Of a stretch of 59,945 bases of DNA, positions 29,791 to 38,787 are shown piece by piece (within the stretch, counting starts at the first letter, position 1; each line of letters starts with the position of its first letter). Location of the stretch: contig JAJCYC010000280.1 of assembly GCA_029263115.1 (NCBI GenBank), forward strand, positions 1-59,945. The letters run 5' to 3'. The notes beneath the pieces are model-generated. The model saw only the letters and a list, made by a program, of their open reading frames with translations, had not been told where the DNA came from and searched no databases. A program made the translations under genes and the position numbers. The DNA is from Pseudonocardia sp. (GTDB lineage: Bacteria; Actinomycetota; Actinomycetes; Mycobacteriales; Pseudonocardiaceae).

Positions 29791-30654
29791 ATGACCCTGC
29801 GCTTCGGGGCCCGGGCGCCGGCGGTCGGCCGGGCGCTGGTGATGGCGATCGTCAACCGCACGCCCGACTCGTTCTACGACCGGGGTGCGACCTACGCCGA
29901 GGACGTCGCGCTGGCCGCTGTGGACGCCGCTGTCGCGGCCGGCGCGGACATCGTGGACATCGGCGGGGTGAAGGCCGGCCCGGGTGGCAGGGTCGACGAG
30001 GCGGAGGAGGTCCGGCGGGTGGTGCCGTTCGTGGCCACCGTCCGGGCCCGCCACCCCCACCTGGTGATCAGTGTCGACACCTGGCGGGCCGGAGTCGGCC
30101 GGTTGGCCTGCGAGGCGGGCGCCGACATCCTCAACGACACCTGGGCCGGCGTCGACCCGAAGCTGGCAGAGGTGGCCGCCGAGTTCGGCGTCGGGGTGGT
30201 CTGCTCGCACACCGGCGGCGCGGTGCCGCGTACCCGGCCGCACCGGGTCGCCTACCCGGACCTGGTGGCCGAGGTGATCGCCGAGGTCACCGGACAGGCG
30301 GAACGGATGCTGGCGCTCGGCGTGCCCCGGGACGGCATCCTGATCGACCCCACCCACGACTTCGGCAAGAACACCTGGCACGGGTTGGAGCTGTTGCGCC
30401 GCTGCGACGAGCTGGTGGCGACCGGCTGGCCGGTGTTGATGGCGCTGTCGCACAAGGACTTCATCGGCGAGACCCTCGGCGTCGGGCTCGAAGAACGCGG
30501 CGAGGGCACGCTCGCCGCGACCGCGCTGGCCGCCGCCGCCGGGGCGAGGGTGTTCCGCGCACACGACGTGGCGGCCACCCGGCGCACCGTCGAGATGGTG
30601 GCCAGCATCCTCGGCGCCCGCCCGCCGTCGCGCTGCGTGCGCGGACTGGCCTGA
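29791..30654 (+). CDS. folP2: FolP2, dihydropteroate synthase paralogue
   Basis: This 287-aa TIM-barrel protein resembles dihydropteroate synthase, but its first motif reads MAIVNRTPDSFYDRG instead of the classical GI(L/V)NVTPDSFSDGG. That substitution is characteristic of actinobacterial FolP2. The mycobacterial FolP2 reportedly lacks measurable synthase activity, so its true reaction is open. ATG 29791 starts at the conserved region. In mycobacteria it is followed by gpgS; here a DivIVA-like gene follows directly. Confidence 0.88.
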   Translation: MTLRFGARAPAVGRALVMAIVNRTPDSFYDRGATYAEDVALAAVDAAVAAGADIVDIGGVKAGPGGRVDEAEEVRRVVPFVATVRARHPHLVISVDTWRAGVGRLACEAGADILNDTWAGVDPKLAEVAAEFGVGVVCSHTGGAVPRTRPHRVAYPDLVAEVIAEVTGQAERMLALGVPRDGILIDPTHDFGKNTWHGLELLRRCDELVATGWPVLMALSHKDFIGETLGVGLEERGEGTLAATALAAAAGARVFRAHDVAATRRTVEMVASILGARPPSRCVRGLA

Positions 30655-30706
30655 CACCGGCGGCCGGGTCGCGCCGGGCCTGATTCGGGCCGGGCGCGCC
30701 CGCCGG

Positions 30707-30712
30707 TAGCTT
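30707..30712 (+). promoter_or_regulatory. -10 box upstream of the DivIVA-like gene
   Basis: TAGCTT is followed by eight bases and then ATG 30721 (or five before GTG 30718), consistent with a leaderless or near-leaderless transcript. Confidence 0.35.
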
Positions 30713-30720
30713 GGGACGTG

Positions 30721-31116
30721 ATGGGTACGGCGCTGATCTACGTCCTGATGCTGCTGGCGGTGGCGGCGCTGTTCTTCCTGCTCGCCGCGCTGGTGTTCGG
30801 GCGGGGCGAGCAGTTGGCGCCGATCCCGCCGGGCGCCTCGCCGACCTGGCTGCCCGAGCAGGACGTCGCAGCGGCGGACGTGCGGGCGCTGCGCTTCCAG
30901 CAGGCCGTCCGGGGCTACCGGATGTCGGAGGTCGACTGGGTGCTCGACCGGCTGGCGGGTGAGCTGGGCCGCGCCGGGGACGAACTTGACCAGCTGCGTC
31001 GGCGGGTCTCCGAGCTGGAGTCCGCCGGCGCCGAGCAGACCGAGCAGACCGAGCTGACCGGGCACGAAGCCGAGCAGCAGACCGATCGCCACACCGAGGA
31101 GCGCACCGAGGCATGA
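30721..31116 (+). CDS. DivIVA-domain membrane protein (Rv1209-like)
   Basis: This 131-aa protein has one N-terminal membrane helix (about 4-24) and a DivIVA-type N-domain motif (VRALRFQQAVRGYRMSEVDW). A predicted coiled coil follows, and a Glu/Gln/Thr-rich tail with repeated EQT units. DivIVA-like domains organise polar growth or septum proteins in actinobacteria. The location between folP2 and tagA matches Rv1209 as I recall it. ATG 30721 is preferred over GTG 30718. It overlaps the next gene by ATGA. Confidence 0.82.
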   Translation: MGTALIYVLMLLAVAALFFLLAALVFGRGEQLAPIPPGASPTWLPEQDVAAADVRALRFQQAVRGYRMSEVDWVLDRLAGELGRAGDELDQLRRRVSELESAGAEQTEQTELTGHEAEQQTDRHTEERTEA

Positions 31117-31562
31117 CCACAGACCTGGAACTGACCGTGGACGTGCCGGCCGACCCGGACACCACCTGGCGGGCGGCCACCGACTGGGCCCGGCAGGGGG
31201 AGTGGATGCTGAGCACCACCGTCGCAGTGACCGGCGGGGACGGGCGCTCCGTGGGCTCGACGCTGTCCGCGCGCACCGGGCTCGGCCCGCTCGGCTTCAC
31301 CGACACCATGGAGATCACCGAGTGGGACGACGTCGCCCGGCGCTGCGTGGTGCTCCACACCGGACGCGTGGTGCGCGGCGGCGGGGTGTTCTCGGTGAGC
31401 GAGGCGGCCGGCGGGTCGGTATTCCACTGGGGCGAGCAGCTCGACCTGCCGCTGGGCGCGGTCGGCCGGGCGGGCTGGCCGGTTGTGCGACCGGCGTTCG
31501 TCGGCGGGGTCCGGCTGTCGCTGCGCCGGTTTGCCGAGTTCTGTGCCGGCTACCGCCCGTGA
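31113..31562 (+). CDS. SRPBCC (START-like) family protein
   Basis: This 149-aa protein opens DLELTVDVPADPDTTWRAAT, the first strand and helix of the polyketide cyclase/START-like helix-grip fold. A FTDTMEITEWDD strand and a C-terminal long helix follow. Such proteins bind lipids or hydrophobic metabolites in a central cavity. It is coupled to the DivIVA-like gene upstream and lies 10 bp before tagA. The ligand is unknown. Confidence 0.8.
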   Translation: MTTDLELTVDVPADPDTTWRAATDWARQGEWMLSTTVAVTGGDGRSVGSTLSARTGLGPLGFTDTMEITEWDDVARRCVVLHTGRVVRGGGVFSVSEAAGGSVFHWGEQLDLPLGAVGRAGWPVVRPAFVGGVRLSLRRFAEFCAGYRP

Positions 31563-31572
31563 GCCGCTGACG

Positions 31573-32211
31573 ATGACCACGCCCACGCCGCCCGATGCTG
31601 CGATGTCCGATGCCACGACGCTCGGCCCCACGACGCCCGAGGGGTCGGTGGCGCCGGGCCCGGACGGGCGGCCACGCTGCCCGTGGGGCCTGTCCGCGCC
31701 GGACTACCTCGAGTACCACGACCAGGAGTGGGGCCGGCCGCTGCACGGGCGGAACGCGATGTTCGAGCGGCTGTGTCTGGAGGCGTTCCAGTCCGGCCTG
31801 TCCTGGCTGGTGATCCTGCGCAAGCGGGAGGGCTTCCGGCGGGCGTTCGCCGGGTTCGACCCCGAGGCCGTCGCGGAGTTCGACGATTCGGCGACCGAGC
31901 GGTTGCTGGCCGACCCCGGGATCGTCCGCAACCGGGCCAAGATCGAGGCCGCCCGGCGCAACGCCCGCGCGGTGCTGGCCCTGGACGTGCCGCTGGACGA
32001 GCTGCTGTGGTCGTTCGCCCCACCGGCGGGCGGCCGGACCCGGCCGCGCACGCTCGCCGAGGTTCCGGCGGTGACCCCCGAGTCCACCGCGATGGCCCGC
32101 GAACTCAAGCGGCGCGGTTTCAGCTTCGTCGGGCCGACCACCTGTTACGCGCTGATGCAGGCGACCGGTCTGGTCGACGACCACCTGCAGGGCTGCGTCG
32201 CCGTCCGCTGA
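31573..32211 (+). CDS. tagA: DNA-3-methyladenine glycosylase I
   Basis: This 212-aa protein has a 35-residue disordered N-terminal tail, then the TAG fold. The zinc-binding set is intact: C36 in CPWG, H49 in YHDQEWG, and H204 and C208 in DDHLQGC. TAG excises 3-methyladenine from alkylated DNA. ATG 31573 is used although the frame is open further upstream, because the upstream part lies inside the previous gene. The gene position matches Rv1210. Confidence 0.95.
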   Translation: MTTPTPPDAAMSDATTLGPTTPEGSVAPGPDGRPRCPWGLSAPDYLEYHDQEWGRPLHGRNAMFERLCLEAFQSGLSWLVILRKREGFRRAFAGFDPEAVAEFDDSATERLLADPGIVRNRAKIEAARRNARAVLALDVPLDELLWSFAPPAGGRTRPRTLAEVPAVTPESTAMARELKRRGFSFVGPTTCYALMQATGLVDDHLQGCVAVR

Positions 32212-32527
32212 GCGACTGCCGCGTCCCGCTGGATTCCCGACGTGCGGGAATTATTCCGGCGATCCCGGTCCGGTCAGGCGCATGAGCACGGCCAGGCCCT
32301 CCGGGGGGCCGGGCGAGCGAGTCGCGCCGGCGTGCCGCGTAGGCCCACGTCGGAGCGCGTCGGGCGGTCGCGACCGACACGCCGACCGCAATGATCGCTC
32401 CGGTTGCACACCGTGTTCGGCGATAGGGGAGAATGTGTTTCACCGACGGTAGCGATCTTTCCCGGAGTGACGCCCCGGGCCCCGACGCAGCGCTGCCGCG
32501 GCCTGATCGTGATGGAGGGAGCTCGAC
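32212..32527. other. 316-bp intergenic region between tagA and the DUF3117 gene
   Basis: Holds the tagA hairpin (32233-32251) near its left end. The right third is less GC-rich (GGCGATAGGGGAGAATGTGTT at about 32419-32439, given here as position only for context) and probably carries the DUF3117 promoter. No credible ORF or RNA gene was seen. Confidence 0.4.
32233..32251 (+). terminator. short hairpin after tagA
   Basis: ATTCCCG pairs with CGGGAAT across a five-base loop, followed by TATTCC. It begins 22 bases after the tagA stop. Confidence 0.45.
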
Positions 32528-32695
32528 ATGGCGGCCATGAAGCCCCGGACCGGCGACGGTCCCCTCGAGGTGACCAAGGAGGGTCGGGGCATCGTGATGC
32601 GGGTTCCGTTGGAGGGCGGCGGACGACTCGTGGTGGAGATGTCGGCCGATGAGGCCAGCGACCTCGGTGACGCGCTTAAGGCGGCCTCGGGCTGA
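32528..32695 (+). CDS. DUF3117 protein (Rv1211-like)
   Basis: This 55-aa protein begins MAAMKPRTGDGPLEVTKEGR and ends SDLGDALKAASG, the near-invariant DUF3117 sequence of actinobacteria. ATG 32528 has GGAGG about nine bases upstream. Such strong conservation over 55 residues suggests binding to a conserved partner, but none is known to me. The gene follows tagA in mycobacteria as well. The aminopeptidase gene starts 20 bases downstream. Confidence 0.93.
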   Translation: MAAMKPRTGDGPLEVTKEGRGIVMRVPLEGGGRLVVEMSADEASDLGDALKAASG

Positions 32696-32715
32696 ACGGC
32701 CCGGCCCAGGGGCCG

Positions 32716-34278
32716 GTGGCGGTCGGGGTGGTCCCCGAGATCCCGACCCGGTTGCTGTCCTTGGTCACGACCGCCCGGGTCGACGCGCCGGTCGAGCGGG
32801 TCGTCACGCTCACCAGGAACGCCGCCCTGCCCGACGGCCTGGACCAGGTCACCGTTCGACGGGTGGGGGCCACCGGCAAGGTCGGTGAGGTCCATCCGTT
32901 GCCCGACGGGCGCTGGTTGCTGGGTATCGGCGACGGTGCGCCGCCGGCTTGCCGGGCCGCGGGAGCCGCGTTGGCCCGGGCGTTGGCCGCGCGGGCCGAG
33001 CGGGCCAGGCGTTCCCCGGACGACGCGGACGGCACGGCGAGCGACGACACCGACGACACCGGCCGGACGGTGGCCGAGGGACCGGGCTCGGGATCCACCG
33101 GTGACCAGGTCCCAGAGTTGGCCGTCGCGGTGGGCGGGTGGTCGGCCGAGCGGCGTTCGGCGTTGGTCACCGGTCTGCTGCTGGGCTCCCATCGGTTCCG
33201 GGTCAGCCGTCGCCGCGGGGCGGACCCGGGCCGGGTGTACCTGGTCGCGCCGGAGTCCGAGCTGGCCGCGCTCGACACCGTCCTGGCGACCGCCGGCGAG
33301 ATGGCCCGGGCGTGCGCGGTGGCGCGCGACCTGGCGAGCATGCCCTCGGATGTCAAGACTCCGACCTGGCTGGTGGAGACCGCGGCCCGGCTGGCCGGCG
33401 AGGTGCCGGGGTTGGCTGCCGAGATCTGGCCGGTCGAGCGGTTGGCGGCCGAGGGTTTCGGCGGGATGCTCGCCGTCGGTGGCGGCTCGGCGCGCCCGCC
33501 GGCGATGCTGCGCCTGGACTGGTCGCCCGAGCGGCCGGCCGATCCCCGGCACCTGGTGCTGGTCGGCAAGGGCGTCACGTTCGACACCGGCGGGATCTCG
33601 ATCAAACCAGCCAAGGGCATGCACCTGATGCGCACCGACATGTCCGGTGGCGCGGCGGTGATCGGCGCGATGCTCGCGGTCGGGCGGCTGGCGCTGCCGA
33701 TGCGGGTGACCGGGCTGGTCCCGGCGGCGGAGAACCACGTGTCCGGGTCGGCCTATCGCCCGGGCGACGTGGTGCGCCACTACGACGGCACGACCACCGA
33801 GGTGGTCAACACCGATGCCGAGGGTCGGATGGTCCTGGCCGACGCCCTGGGCTACGCGGTGCGCGAGCTGGCTCCGGATCTGATCGTCGACGTCGCCACG
33901 CTCACCGGGGCGATGAAGGTGGCGCTCGGTATGCGCACCGGCGGCCTGCTGGCCTCCGACGACGAGCTCGCCGCGCGGCTGGTGGCCGCCGGCGACGAGG
34001 TCGGCGAACGCTGGTGGCGGATGCCGCTGCTCGAGCACGTCGCCGAGGAGGTCCGGTCCGAGCTCGCCGACGTACGGCAGGCGCCGCCCGGCCCGGGTGG
34101 CATCGGCGCGGCGTTGTTCCTGCGCGAGTTCACCGGCGGCCTGCCCTGGGCGCACCTGGACATCGCCGGCCCGGCCCGCTGCGAGAAGACGTACGCGGAG
34201 GTAGGGGCCGGGGCCACCGGGTTCGCCGCGCGGACGCTGGTGCAGCTGGTGCGCGGTTACGCGGCGCCGAACGGCTGA
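32716..34278 (+). CDS. leucyl aminopeptidase, M17 family
   Basis: This 520-aa protein has a divergent N-terminal macro-like domain with an acidic linker (SDDTDDTGR, about 108-116), then the M17 catalytic domain. Metal and active-site residues are visible in VGKGVTFDTGGISIKP, MRTDMSGGAAV and NTDAEGRMVLADAL. The enzyme removes N-terminal residues from peptides in the cytoplasm. It could process peptides imported by the transporter at 11-17 kb, but this is inference. GTG 32716 follows AGGGG closely. In mycobacteria the pepB-type gene lies elsewhere, so this location is different. Confidence 0.9.
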   Translation: MAVGVVPEIPTRLLSLVTTARVDAPVERVVTLTRNAALPDGLDQVTVRRVGATGKVGEVHPLPDGRWLLGIGDGAPPACRAAGAALARALAARAERARRSPDDADGTASDDTDDTGRTVAEGPGSGSTGDQVPELAVAVGGWSAERRSALVTGLLLGSHRFRVSRRRGADPGRVYLVAPESELAALDTVLATAGEMARACAVARDLASMPSDVKTPTWLVETAARLAGEVPGLAAEIWPVERLAAEGFGGMLAVGGGSARPPAMLRLDWSPERPADPRHLVLVGKGVTFDTGGISIKPAKGMHLMRTDMSGGAAVIGAMLAVGRLALPMRVTGLVPAAENHVSGSAYRPGDVVRHYDGTTTEVVNTDAEGRMVLADALGYAVRELAPDLIVDVATLTGAMKVALGMRTGGLLASDDELAARLVAAGDEVGERWWRMPLLEHVAEEVRSELADVRQAPPGPGGIGAALFLREFTGGLPWAHLDIAGPARCEKTYAEVGAGATGFAARTLVQLVRGYAAPNG

Positions 34279-34466
34279 ACCCCGGCCGGGCCGGTCGAGG
34301 CGACCACGTCGGCGGGCTGGTCGGTGCGGGTGTAGCGCGGGTGCAACTGCACGACCAGTCGCCCGCACGGGCAGCGCAGATAGCGCACCCAGCCCTGGGA
34401 CGTGCTGTGTGTGGAGACCACCGAGTAGATCTCGGCTTCGGGCCATCCGCAGGCCGGGCAGTGCAT
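34257..34466 (-). CDS. small zinc-ribbon protein
   Basis: This 69-aa protein has two Cys pairs, MHCPACGW at the start and LRCPCGRL near residue 32, the pattern of a zinc ribbon. The C-terminus overlaps the end of the aminopeptidase ORF by 22 bases. It is divergent from the CGNR-type regulator across an AT-richer 96-bp gap. Function unknown; nucleic-acid binding is possible. Confidence 0.7.
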   Translation of the reverse strand: MHCPACGWPEAEIYSVVSTHSTSQGWVRYLRCPCGRLVVQLHPRYTRTDQPADVVASTGPAGVQPFGAA

Positions 34467-34562
34467 GACGTCGTCCTCCGGTCGAGACTTGATCGATCAC
34501 GTTGAGTAATATGCGAGAGTCGATGACGTATTACAGTCAATCATGGGCGTGGTAAGAGTTCA
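34467..34562. promoter_or_regulatory. AT-rich divergent promoter region
   Basis: This 96-bp gap is clearly richer in A and T than its surroundings (for example TTGATCGATCACGTTGAGTA and ATGACGTATTACAGTCAATC). It separates the zinc-ribbon and CGNR genes. Elements resembling -10 boxes (TAATAT at about 34507-34512) are present, but no single promoter could be fixed. Confidence 0.45.
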
Positions 34563-35099
34563 ATGAATTTCATCGGTTACCGCAGTGATGCGCTCGGCGT
34601 CACGGTCGACCTGGTCAACGGGCTGCGCGAGGCCGAGCGCCCCGAGCTGCCGCCGGTGCTCGCCCGGGAGGGGTTCACCATCGACGTCGAGTGGGGGCCC
34701 GACCGTGACCGGGCGGTCTGGTCCTGGGCGCAGCGGCTGGCCGAGGTGTTCGCGGCACCCGACCTGGACCGGGCGGCGGAGCTGGTCAACGGGCTGCTGG
34801 CCGACGCGGAGGTCGGTCCGCACCTGACCGCGCACGACGGCGGGCCCTGGCACCTGCACTACAGCCGCCCGGGCGCGGACGTCGTGGAACGGGTGCGGGC
34901 CACCTCCGCGTTCGCCCTGGCGATGCTGCTCTCGGAGTACGGTCTCGATCGGCACGGGGTGTGCGCCGCCGCCGGATGCGACCGGGTCTACGCCGACACC
35001 TCGCGCAACGCCAGCCGTCGCTACTGCGCCGCAGGCTGCGCCAACCGGGCCTCGGTCGCCGCGCACCGGGCCCGCCGCCGGATGGCCGCGCCGGGTTGA
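34563..35099 (+). CDS. CGNR zinc finger / ABATE domain regulator
   Basis: This 178-aa protein has an N-terminal ABATE-type alpha-helical domain. The C-terminal treble-clef CGNR finger reads [20 protein letters not shown], then YC and [14 protein letters not shown]. The CGNR motif appears here as CANR. Such proteins are predicted stress-responsive transcription regulators. ATG 34563 starts a typical [12 protein letters not shown] opening. It lies 74 bp upstream of glgC on the same strand. Confidence 0.87.
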   Translation: MNFIGYRSDALGVTVDLVNGLREAERPELPPVLAREGFTIDVEWGPDRDRAVWSWAQRLAEVFAAPDLDRAAELVNGLLADAEVGPHLTAHDGGPWHLHYSRPGADVVERVRATSAFALAMLLSEYGLDRHGVCAAAGCDRVYADTSRNASRRYCAAGCANRASVAAHRARRRMAAPG

Positions 35100-35133
35100 C
35101 CGAACAGCAGTGGTACCCGGCCGACGGGCACAC

Positions 35134-35139
35134 TAGGGT
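35134..35139 (+). promoter_or_regulatory. candidate -10 box of glgC
   Basis: TAGGGT lies 34 bases upstream of ATG 35174, giving a leader of about 27 nt with a weak GGAAGA site. Confidence 0.35.
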
Positions 35140-35173
35140 CGAGCTGGGCACGGCGGAAGACGGGACTCGTCCG

Positions 35174-36415
35174 ATGAACACAGGCGCACGTTTCCCGGTG
35201 GGCATGCCGGGCAGCGTGCTCGGCATCGTGCTCGCCGGCGGCGAGGGCAAACGACTGTGGCCGCTCACCGCCGACCGGGCCAAACCGGGGGTGCCGTTCG
35301 GCGGCAACTACCGACTGATCGACTTCGTGTTGTCGAACCTGGTCAACGCGGGTCTGCACCGCATCTGCGTGCTCACCCAGTACAAGTCGCACTCGCTGGA
35401 CAAGCACATCTCCACCACCTGGCGGCTGTCCAGCGTGCTCGGCCAGTACATCACCACGGTGCCGGCCCAGCAGCGGCTCGGCCGACGCTGGTACACCGGC
35501 TCGGCGGACGCCATCTTCCAGAGCCTGAACCTGGTGCACGACGAGCGACCCGACTACATCGCGGTCTTCGGCGCCGACCACGTCTACCGGATGGACCCGG
35601 CGCAGATGATCGCCCGGCACATCGTCAGCGGAGCCGGGGTCACCGTCGCGGGCATCCGGGTGCCGCGCGCGGAGGCCAAGGGATTCGGCTGCATCTCCTC
35701 CGACGTCAACGGGCACATCACCGACTTCCTGGAGAAACCCTCCGATCCGCCGGGCACCCCGGACGACCCCGAGGTCACCTTCGCCTCGATGGGCAACTAC
35801 CTGTTCTCCACCGACGTGCTGCTGGACGCGCTGCGCGCCGACGCCGAGGACGGCGACTCCGACCACGACATGGGCGGCGACATCATCCCGAGGCTGGTCC
35901 GGGACGGCGAGGCCGCGGTCTACGACTTCGCCGACAACGTGGTGCCCGGCGCGACCGACCGGGACGCCGGCTACTGGCGGGACGTGGGTACGCTCGACGC
36001 CTACTACGAGGCGCACACCGATCTGGTCTCGGTGCACCCGATCTTCAACCTGTACAACTCGCGCTGGCCGATCCGCACGGCCACCCCGCCGCTGCCGCCG
36101 GCCAAGTTCGTGCAGGCCGGTCGCGCGGAGGACTCCATGGTCGGTCCGGGGACGATCATCTCCGGCGGCGTGGTGCACCGGTCGGTGGTCAGCGCGGGCG
36201 TGCGGGTGGACGCCGGAGCCGAGGTCGCCGACTCGGTGCTGCTGCCCGGGGTGCGGATCGGCCGGGGCGCGGTGGTGCACGGGGCGATCCTGGACAAGAA
36301 CGTGATCGTGCCGGACGGCGCGCAGATCGGTGTCGACCTGGCCCTGGACCGGGCCCGCTACACGGTGAGCTCGGGTGGCGTAGTGGTCCTGGGCAAGGGT
36401 GTCACCGCGAGCTGA
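35174..36415 (+). CDS. glgC: glucose-1-phosphate adenylyltransferase
   Basis: This 413-aa enzyme makes ADP-glucose for glycogen and alpha-glucan synthesis. The nucleotide-binding [19 protein letters not shown], the substrate motif SADAIFQSL and the C-terminal beta-helix ([15 protein letters not shown]) are intact. ATG 35174 is used; M11 (35204) is an alternative. In mycobacteria glgA is divergent from glgC, but here a CGNR regulator occupies that place and no glgA is in the window. The last 14 bases of the gene belong to a 20-bp direct duplication. Confidence 0.95.
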   Translation: MNTGARFPVGMPGSVLGIVLAGGEGKRLWPLTADRAKPGVPFGGNYRLIDFVLSNLVNAGLHRICVLTQYKSHSLDKHISTTWRLSSVLGQYITTVPAQQRLGRRWYTGSADAIFQSLNLVHDERPDYIAVFGADHVYRMDPAQMIARHIVSGAGVTVAGIRVPRAEAKGFGCISSDVNGHITDFLEKPSDPPGTPDDPEVTFASMGNYLFSTDVLLDALRADAEDGDSDHDMGGDIIPRLVRDGEAAVYDFADNVVPGATDRDAGYWRDVGTLDAYYEAHTDLVSVHPIFNLYNSRWPIRTATPPLPPAKFVQAGRAEDSMVGPGTIISGGVVHRSVVSAGVRVDAGAEVADSVLLPGVRIGRGAVVHGAILDKNVIVPDGAQIGVDLALDRARYTVSSGGVVVLGKGVTAS

Positions 36416-36446
36416 GCGAGCACATCGTCACCGCGAGCTGAGCGAG
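36401..36446. repeat. 20-bp direct duplication at the glgC/O-methyltransferase junction
   Basis: GTCACCGCGAGCTGAGCGAG occurs at 36401-36420 and 36427-36446, separated by six bases. The first copy holds the glgC stop; the second holds the stop of the convergent methyltransferase gene. Confidence 0.8.
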
Positions 36447-37093
36447 TCGGGTGCCTTGGCCGCGAGCAGCAGCCCGTCGCCGATCGGCAGTGGCAGCGCC
36501 ACCAGCTGGTCGTCCTCCCGGCAGATCCGCAGCACCTCGCGCAGGGCGTGGTGCTCCGGGTCCTGGCGGGCACCGGGGTCGGGCCGGTCGGCGTCGGTCA
36601 CCAGGACACCGACCAGCACCACCACTCCACCGGGACGTAGCAGCCGCACCGCCTCCTCCAGGTAGCGCGGATACTCCACGACGACCGCGTCGACCAGGAC
36701 CAGGTCGTACGCGCCGTCGGCGAGCCGGGGCAGCACGTCGAGCGCCATTCCGTTGATCAACCGCAGCCGTCCGGTGGGGAATCCGTCGGCCAGGAACGCG
36801 GCCCGCGCGGCCCGCTGGTGCTCGGGCTCCACGTCGATGGAGGTGAGCACGCCGTCCGGGGCCATGCCGCGCAGCAGCCACAGCCCGCTGACGCCGGTTC
36901 CGGTGCCGATCTCCACCACCGCACGGGCCCGTAGCGCGGTGGCCAGGAAGCGCAGTGCCGCACCCGCGGCCGGGGTCACCGTGGCGCACCCGAAGTCCTC
37001 GGCGGCCGCGCGGGCGTCGAGCAATGTCTCGTCCTCGTCCGACCAGCTCTCCGCAGAGGCCCATCGGGCGGTCTGACCGCCGTCACCGTGCAC
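36428..37093 (-). CDS. O-methyltransferase family 3 (Rv1220c-like)
   Basis: This 221-aa SAM-dependent methyltransferase carries [18 protein letters not shown] (motif I), [18 protein letters not shown] and [19 protein letters not shown], typical of the CCoAMT/COMT-like O-methyltransferase family. The acceptor is unknown. It is divergent from sigE, as Rv1220c is from sigE in mycobacteria. GTG 37093 is the start used. Confidence 0.9.
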   Translation of the reverse strand: MHGDGGQTARWASAESWSDEDETLLDARAAAEDFGCATVTPAAGAALRFLATALRARAVVEIGTGTGVSGLWLLRGMAPDGVLTSIDVEPEHQRAARAAFLADGFPTGRLRLINGMALDVLPRLADGAYDLVLVDAVVVEYPRYLEEAVRLLRPGGVVVLVGVLVTDADRPDPGARQDPEHHALREVLRICREDDQLVALPLPIGDGLLLAAKAPDSLSSR

Positions 37094-37150
37094 CGCTCGA
37101 GGCTACTGGCCGAACCGCGGGTGATCACGCAGGCGAACGGGCAATTCAGG

Positions 37151-37168
37151 TTCTTACTCCGTTCTCAG
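37151..37168 (+). promoter_or_regulatory. TTCTTAC-N4-TTCTCAG direct repeat upstream of sigE
   Basis: The two half sites (37151 and 37162) have the same 11-bp period and sequence as the TTCTCAG repeats before the two-component operon at 3.9 kb. In M. tuberculosis sigE is activated by MprA through tandem repeats, so this may be the matching site here. Confidence 0.45.
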
Positions 37169-37255
37169 GCGTCGCTCATGGGTACCTCACCGCGATGCGG
37201 CACCGTCATCGGCACGAGAGCGGCGGGGTCGTCGCCGCTGTCGTGCCCACCGGTC

Positions 37256-37283
37256 GGAAACAAATCGGGCGGCCGGAGCGTTG
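37256..37283 (+). promoter_or_regulatory. candidate ECF (SigE-type) promoter
   Basis: GGAAA at 37256-37260 and CGTTG at 37279-37283 are separated by 18 bases, fitting the GGRMM-N18/19-SGTTG pattern of mycobacterial SigE. It lies about 44 bp before the sigE start and would give autoregulation. Confidence 0.4.
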
Positions 37284-37326
37284 GAACGTTCGGCACGACC
37301 CGCTACAGGAGGTGCGAACCGCGACC

Positions 37327-38019
37327 ATGGTCGTTCACCACGACGTCGCCCAGCGCAGCGTCGATCAGCTCAGCGTTGCCGGAGGGCAGGGCTCGGCGGT
37401 TCGGCCGGTCGCCCGTCCGGGCTCGTCGCCCGGCGACTCCGAATGGGTGCCGCCGAGCTGGGACGAGGTCGTCCGCGAGCACGCCGACCGGGTGTACCGG
37501 CTGGCCTACCGGCTTACCGGAAACAGCCACGACGCCGAGGATCTCACCCAGGAGACCTTCATCCGGGTGTTCCGTTCGCTGGCCTCCTACCAGCCGGGCA
37601 CCTTCGAGGGCTGGCTGCACCGGATCACAACCAATTTGTTCCTGGACATGGTGCGGCGGCGGGGACGGCTGCGGATGGAGGGGCTGCCGGACGACACCGA
37701 CCGGCTGCCCGGCGGCGGTCCGGACCCCGAACAGGTGTGGTCGGACACCCACCTCGACCCGGCGCTGCAGGACGCGCTGGACGAGCTCCCGCCGGAGTTC
37801 CGGGCCGCGGTGGTGCTGTGCGACATCGAGGGCTTGTCCTACGAGGAGATCGGCGCCACGCTGGATGTGAAGCTCGGCACGGTGCGCAGCCGGATCCACC
37901 GCGGTCGGGCGGCACTGCGTGCGTCGCTGGAGCGTCGGCGGGCGGAGCGGCGGGAGCCCGGGCCCGGTGTCCCGGCGGCCGGCGATGTGGTCGTGGGGCC
38001 GCGGGAGGCCATGGGATGA
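37327..38019 (+). CDS. sigE: ECF RNA polymerase sigma factor SigE
   Basis: This 230-aa sigma factor has region 2 ([40 protein letters not shown]) and region 4 ([40 protein letters not shown]), almost identical to mycobacterial SigE. ATG 37327 is used; an AGGAGG lies 15 bases upstream and an in-frame GTG at 37312 abuts it, so the start is not certain. SigE controls the envelope stress response. The anti-sigma gene overlaps its stop by ATGA. Confidence 0.94.
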   Translation: MVVHHDVAQRSVDQLSVAGGQGSAVRPVARPGSSPGDSEWVPPSWDEVVREHADRVYRLAYRLTGNSHDAEDLTQETFIRVFRSLASYQPGTFEGWLHRITTNLFLDMVRRRGRLRMEGLPDDTDRLPGGGPDPEQVWSDTHLDPALQDALDELPPEFRAAVVLCDIEGLSYEEIGATLDVKLGTVRSRIHRGRAALRASLERRRAERREPGPGVPAAGDVVVGPREAMG

Positions 38020-38630
38020 CAGGTGTGCGGGGGCAGTTGCCGGAGACGTGGGCGCAGGCGTGGGGCCAGGCGCACCTGGCGCTGGACGCCATCGTGGCCT
38101 TCGTCGACGAGGAGCTGTCACCGGGTGCCCACCGTCGGGCACTGGCGCACCTGGCCGGTTGCGGGGAGTGCGCCTCGGAGGTCGTCGCGCAGACCCAGGC
38201 CCGGCTGGCCCTGCGCACCTCGGCGGGTCCCAGCCTGCCTTCCTCGCTGCTGCACACCCTGCGCAACATCCCCAGCCACACCGAGCTGCCCGCCGCGCCC
38301 GCCGGGCTGGCGGTCAGCCGGGACGGGCAGCTGGTGTCGACCCCCCGCGCCGAACCGGCGCGCCCCCGGCGGACCGCTCCGGCGGACCGGCGGGTCCGGG
38401 TGGGCGCCGGTGCCCTGGTCACCGGGCTGGCCGCGTTCGGCGCCCTGGTCGTGGTCGGCGTCGAGCCGGACGAGCTGCTGACCGAGCGCGGCGGCCCCGG
38501 GATGGATGCCCGCCTGCAGGTCGGCACCGAACTCCCGGTCACCCGACCGGCCGCGGTCGCGGAGCCGGAGTGGATGGTTCCGGTGGCCCGCACGGCGGCC
38601 TACGTGCCGGCCGTGGTTTTCGACCGTTAG
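38016..38630 (+). CDS. rseA: anti-sigma factor RseA, zinc-containing
   Basis: This 204-aa protein has an N-terminal anti-sigma domain with the H-x3-C-x2-C zinc motif in HLAGCGEC (about residues 45-52). A Pro-rich linker follows and then one hydrophobic segment at about 129-149 ([20 protein letters not shown]). It should hold SigE inactive at the membrane and release it when oxidised or degraded. It is translationally coupled to sigE and followed by htrA, the classical arrangement (Rv1221-Rv1223). Confidence 0.9.
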   Translation: MTGVRGQLPETWAQAWGQAHLALDAIVAFVDEELSPGAHRRALAHLAGCGECASEVVAQTQARLALRTSAGPSLPSSLLHTLRNIPSHTELPAAPAGLAVSRDGQLVSTPRAEPARPRRTAPADRRVRVGAGALVTGLAAFGALVVVGVEPDELLTERGGPGMDARLQVGTELPVTRPAAVAEPEWMVPVARTAAYVPAVVFDR

Positions 38631-38787
38631 GTTCCTCCCTGACGCCTCGGCGGCCCGGCCGCGGGGGGTGGCGACCGGGTGACCGGGAGCTACGCGGACT
38701 TCACCGGCGGCAGGGCACCCTGGTGCCCAGCAGCCCGATACCGCCGTCAGCCTCGACCCCAGGAGCCCGGCCACCGATGAGCCGTCG

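Noticed and set aside
32212-32527. Possible small gene between tagA and DUF3117
   Set aside because: Short open frames there lack a ribosome site and codon bias.
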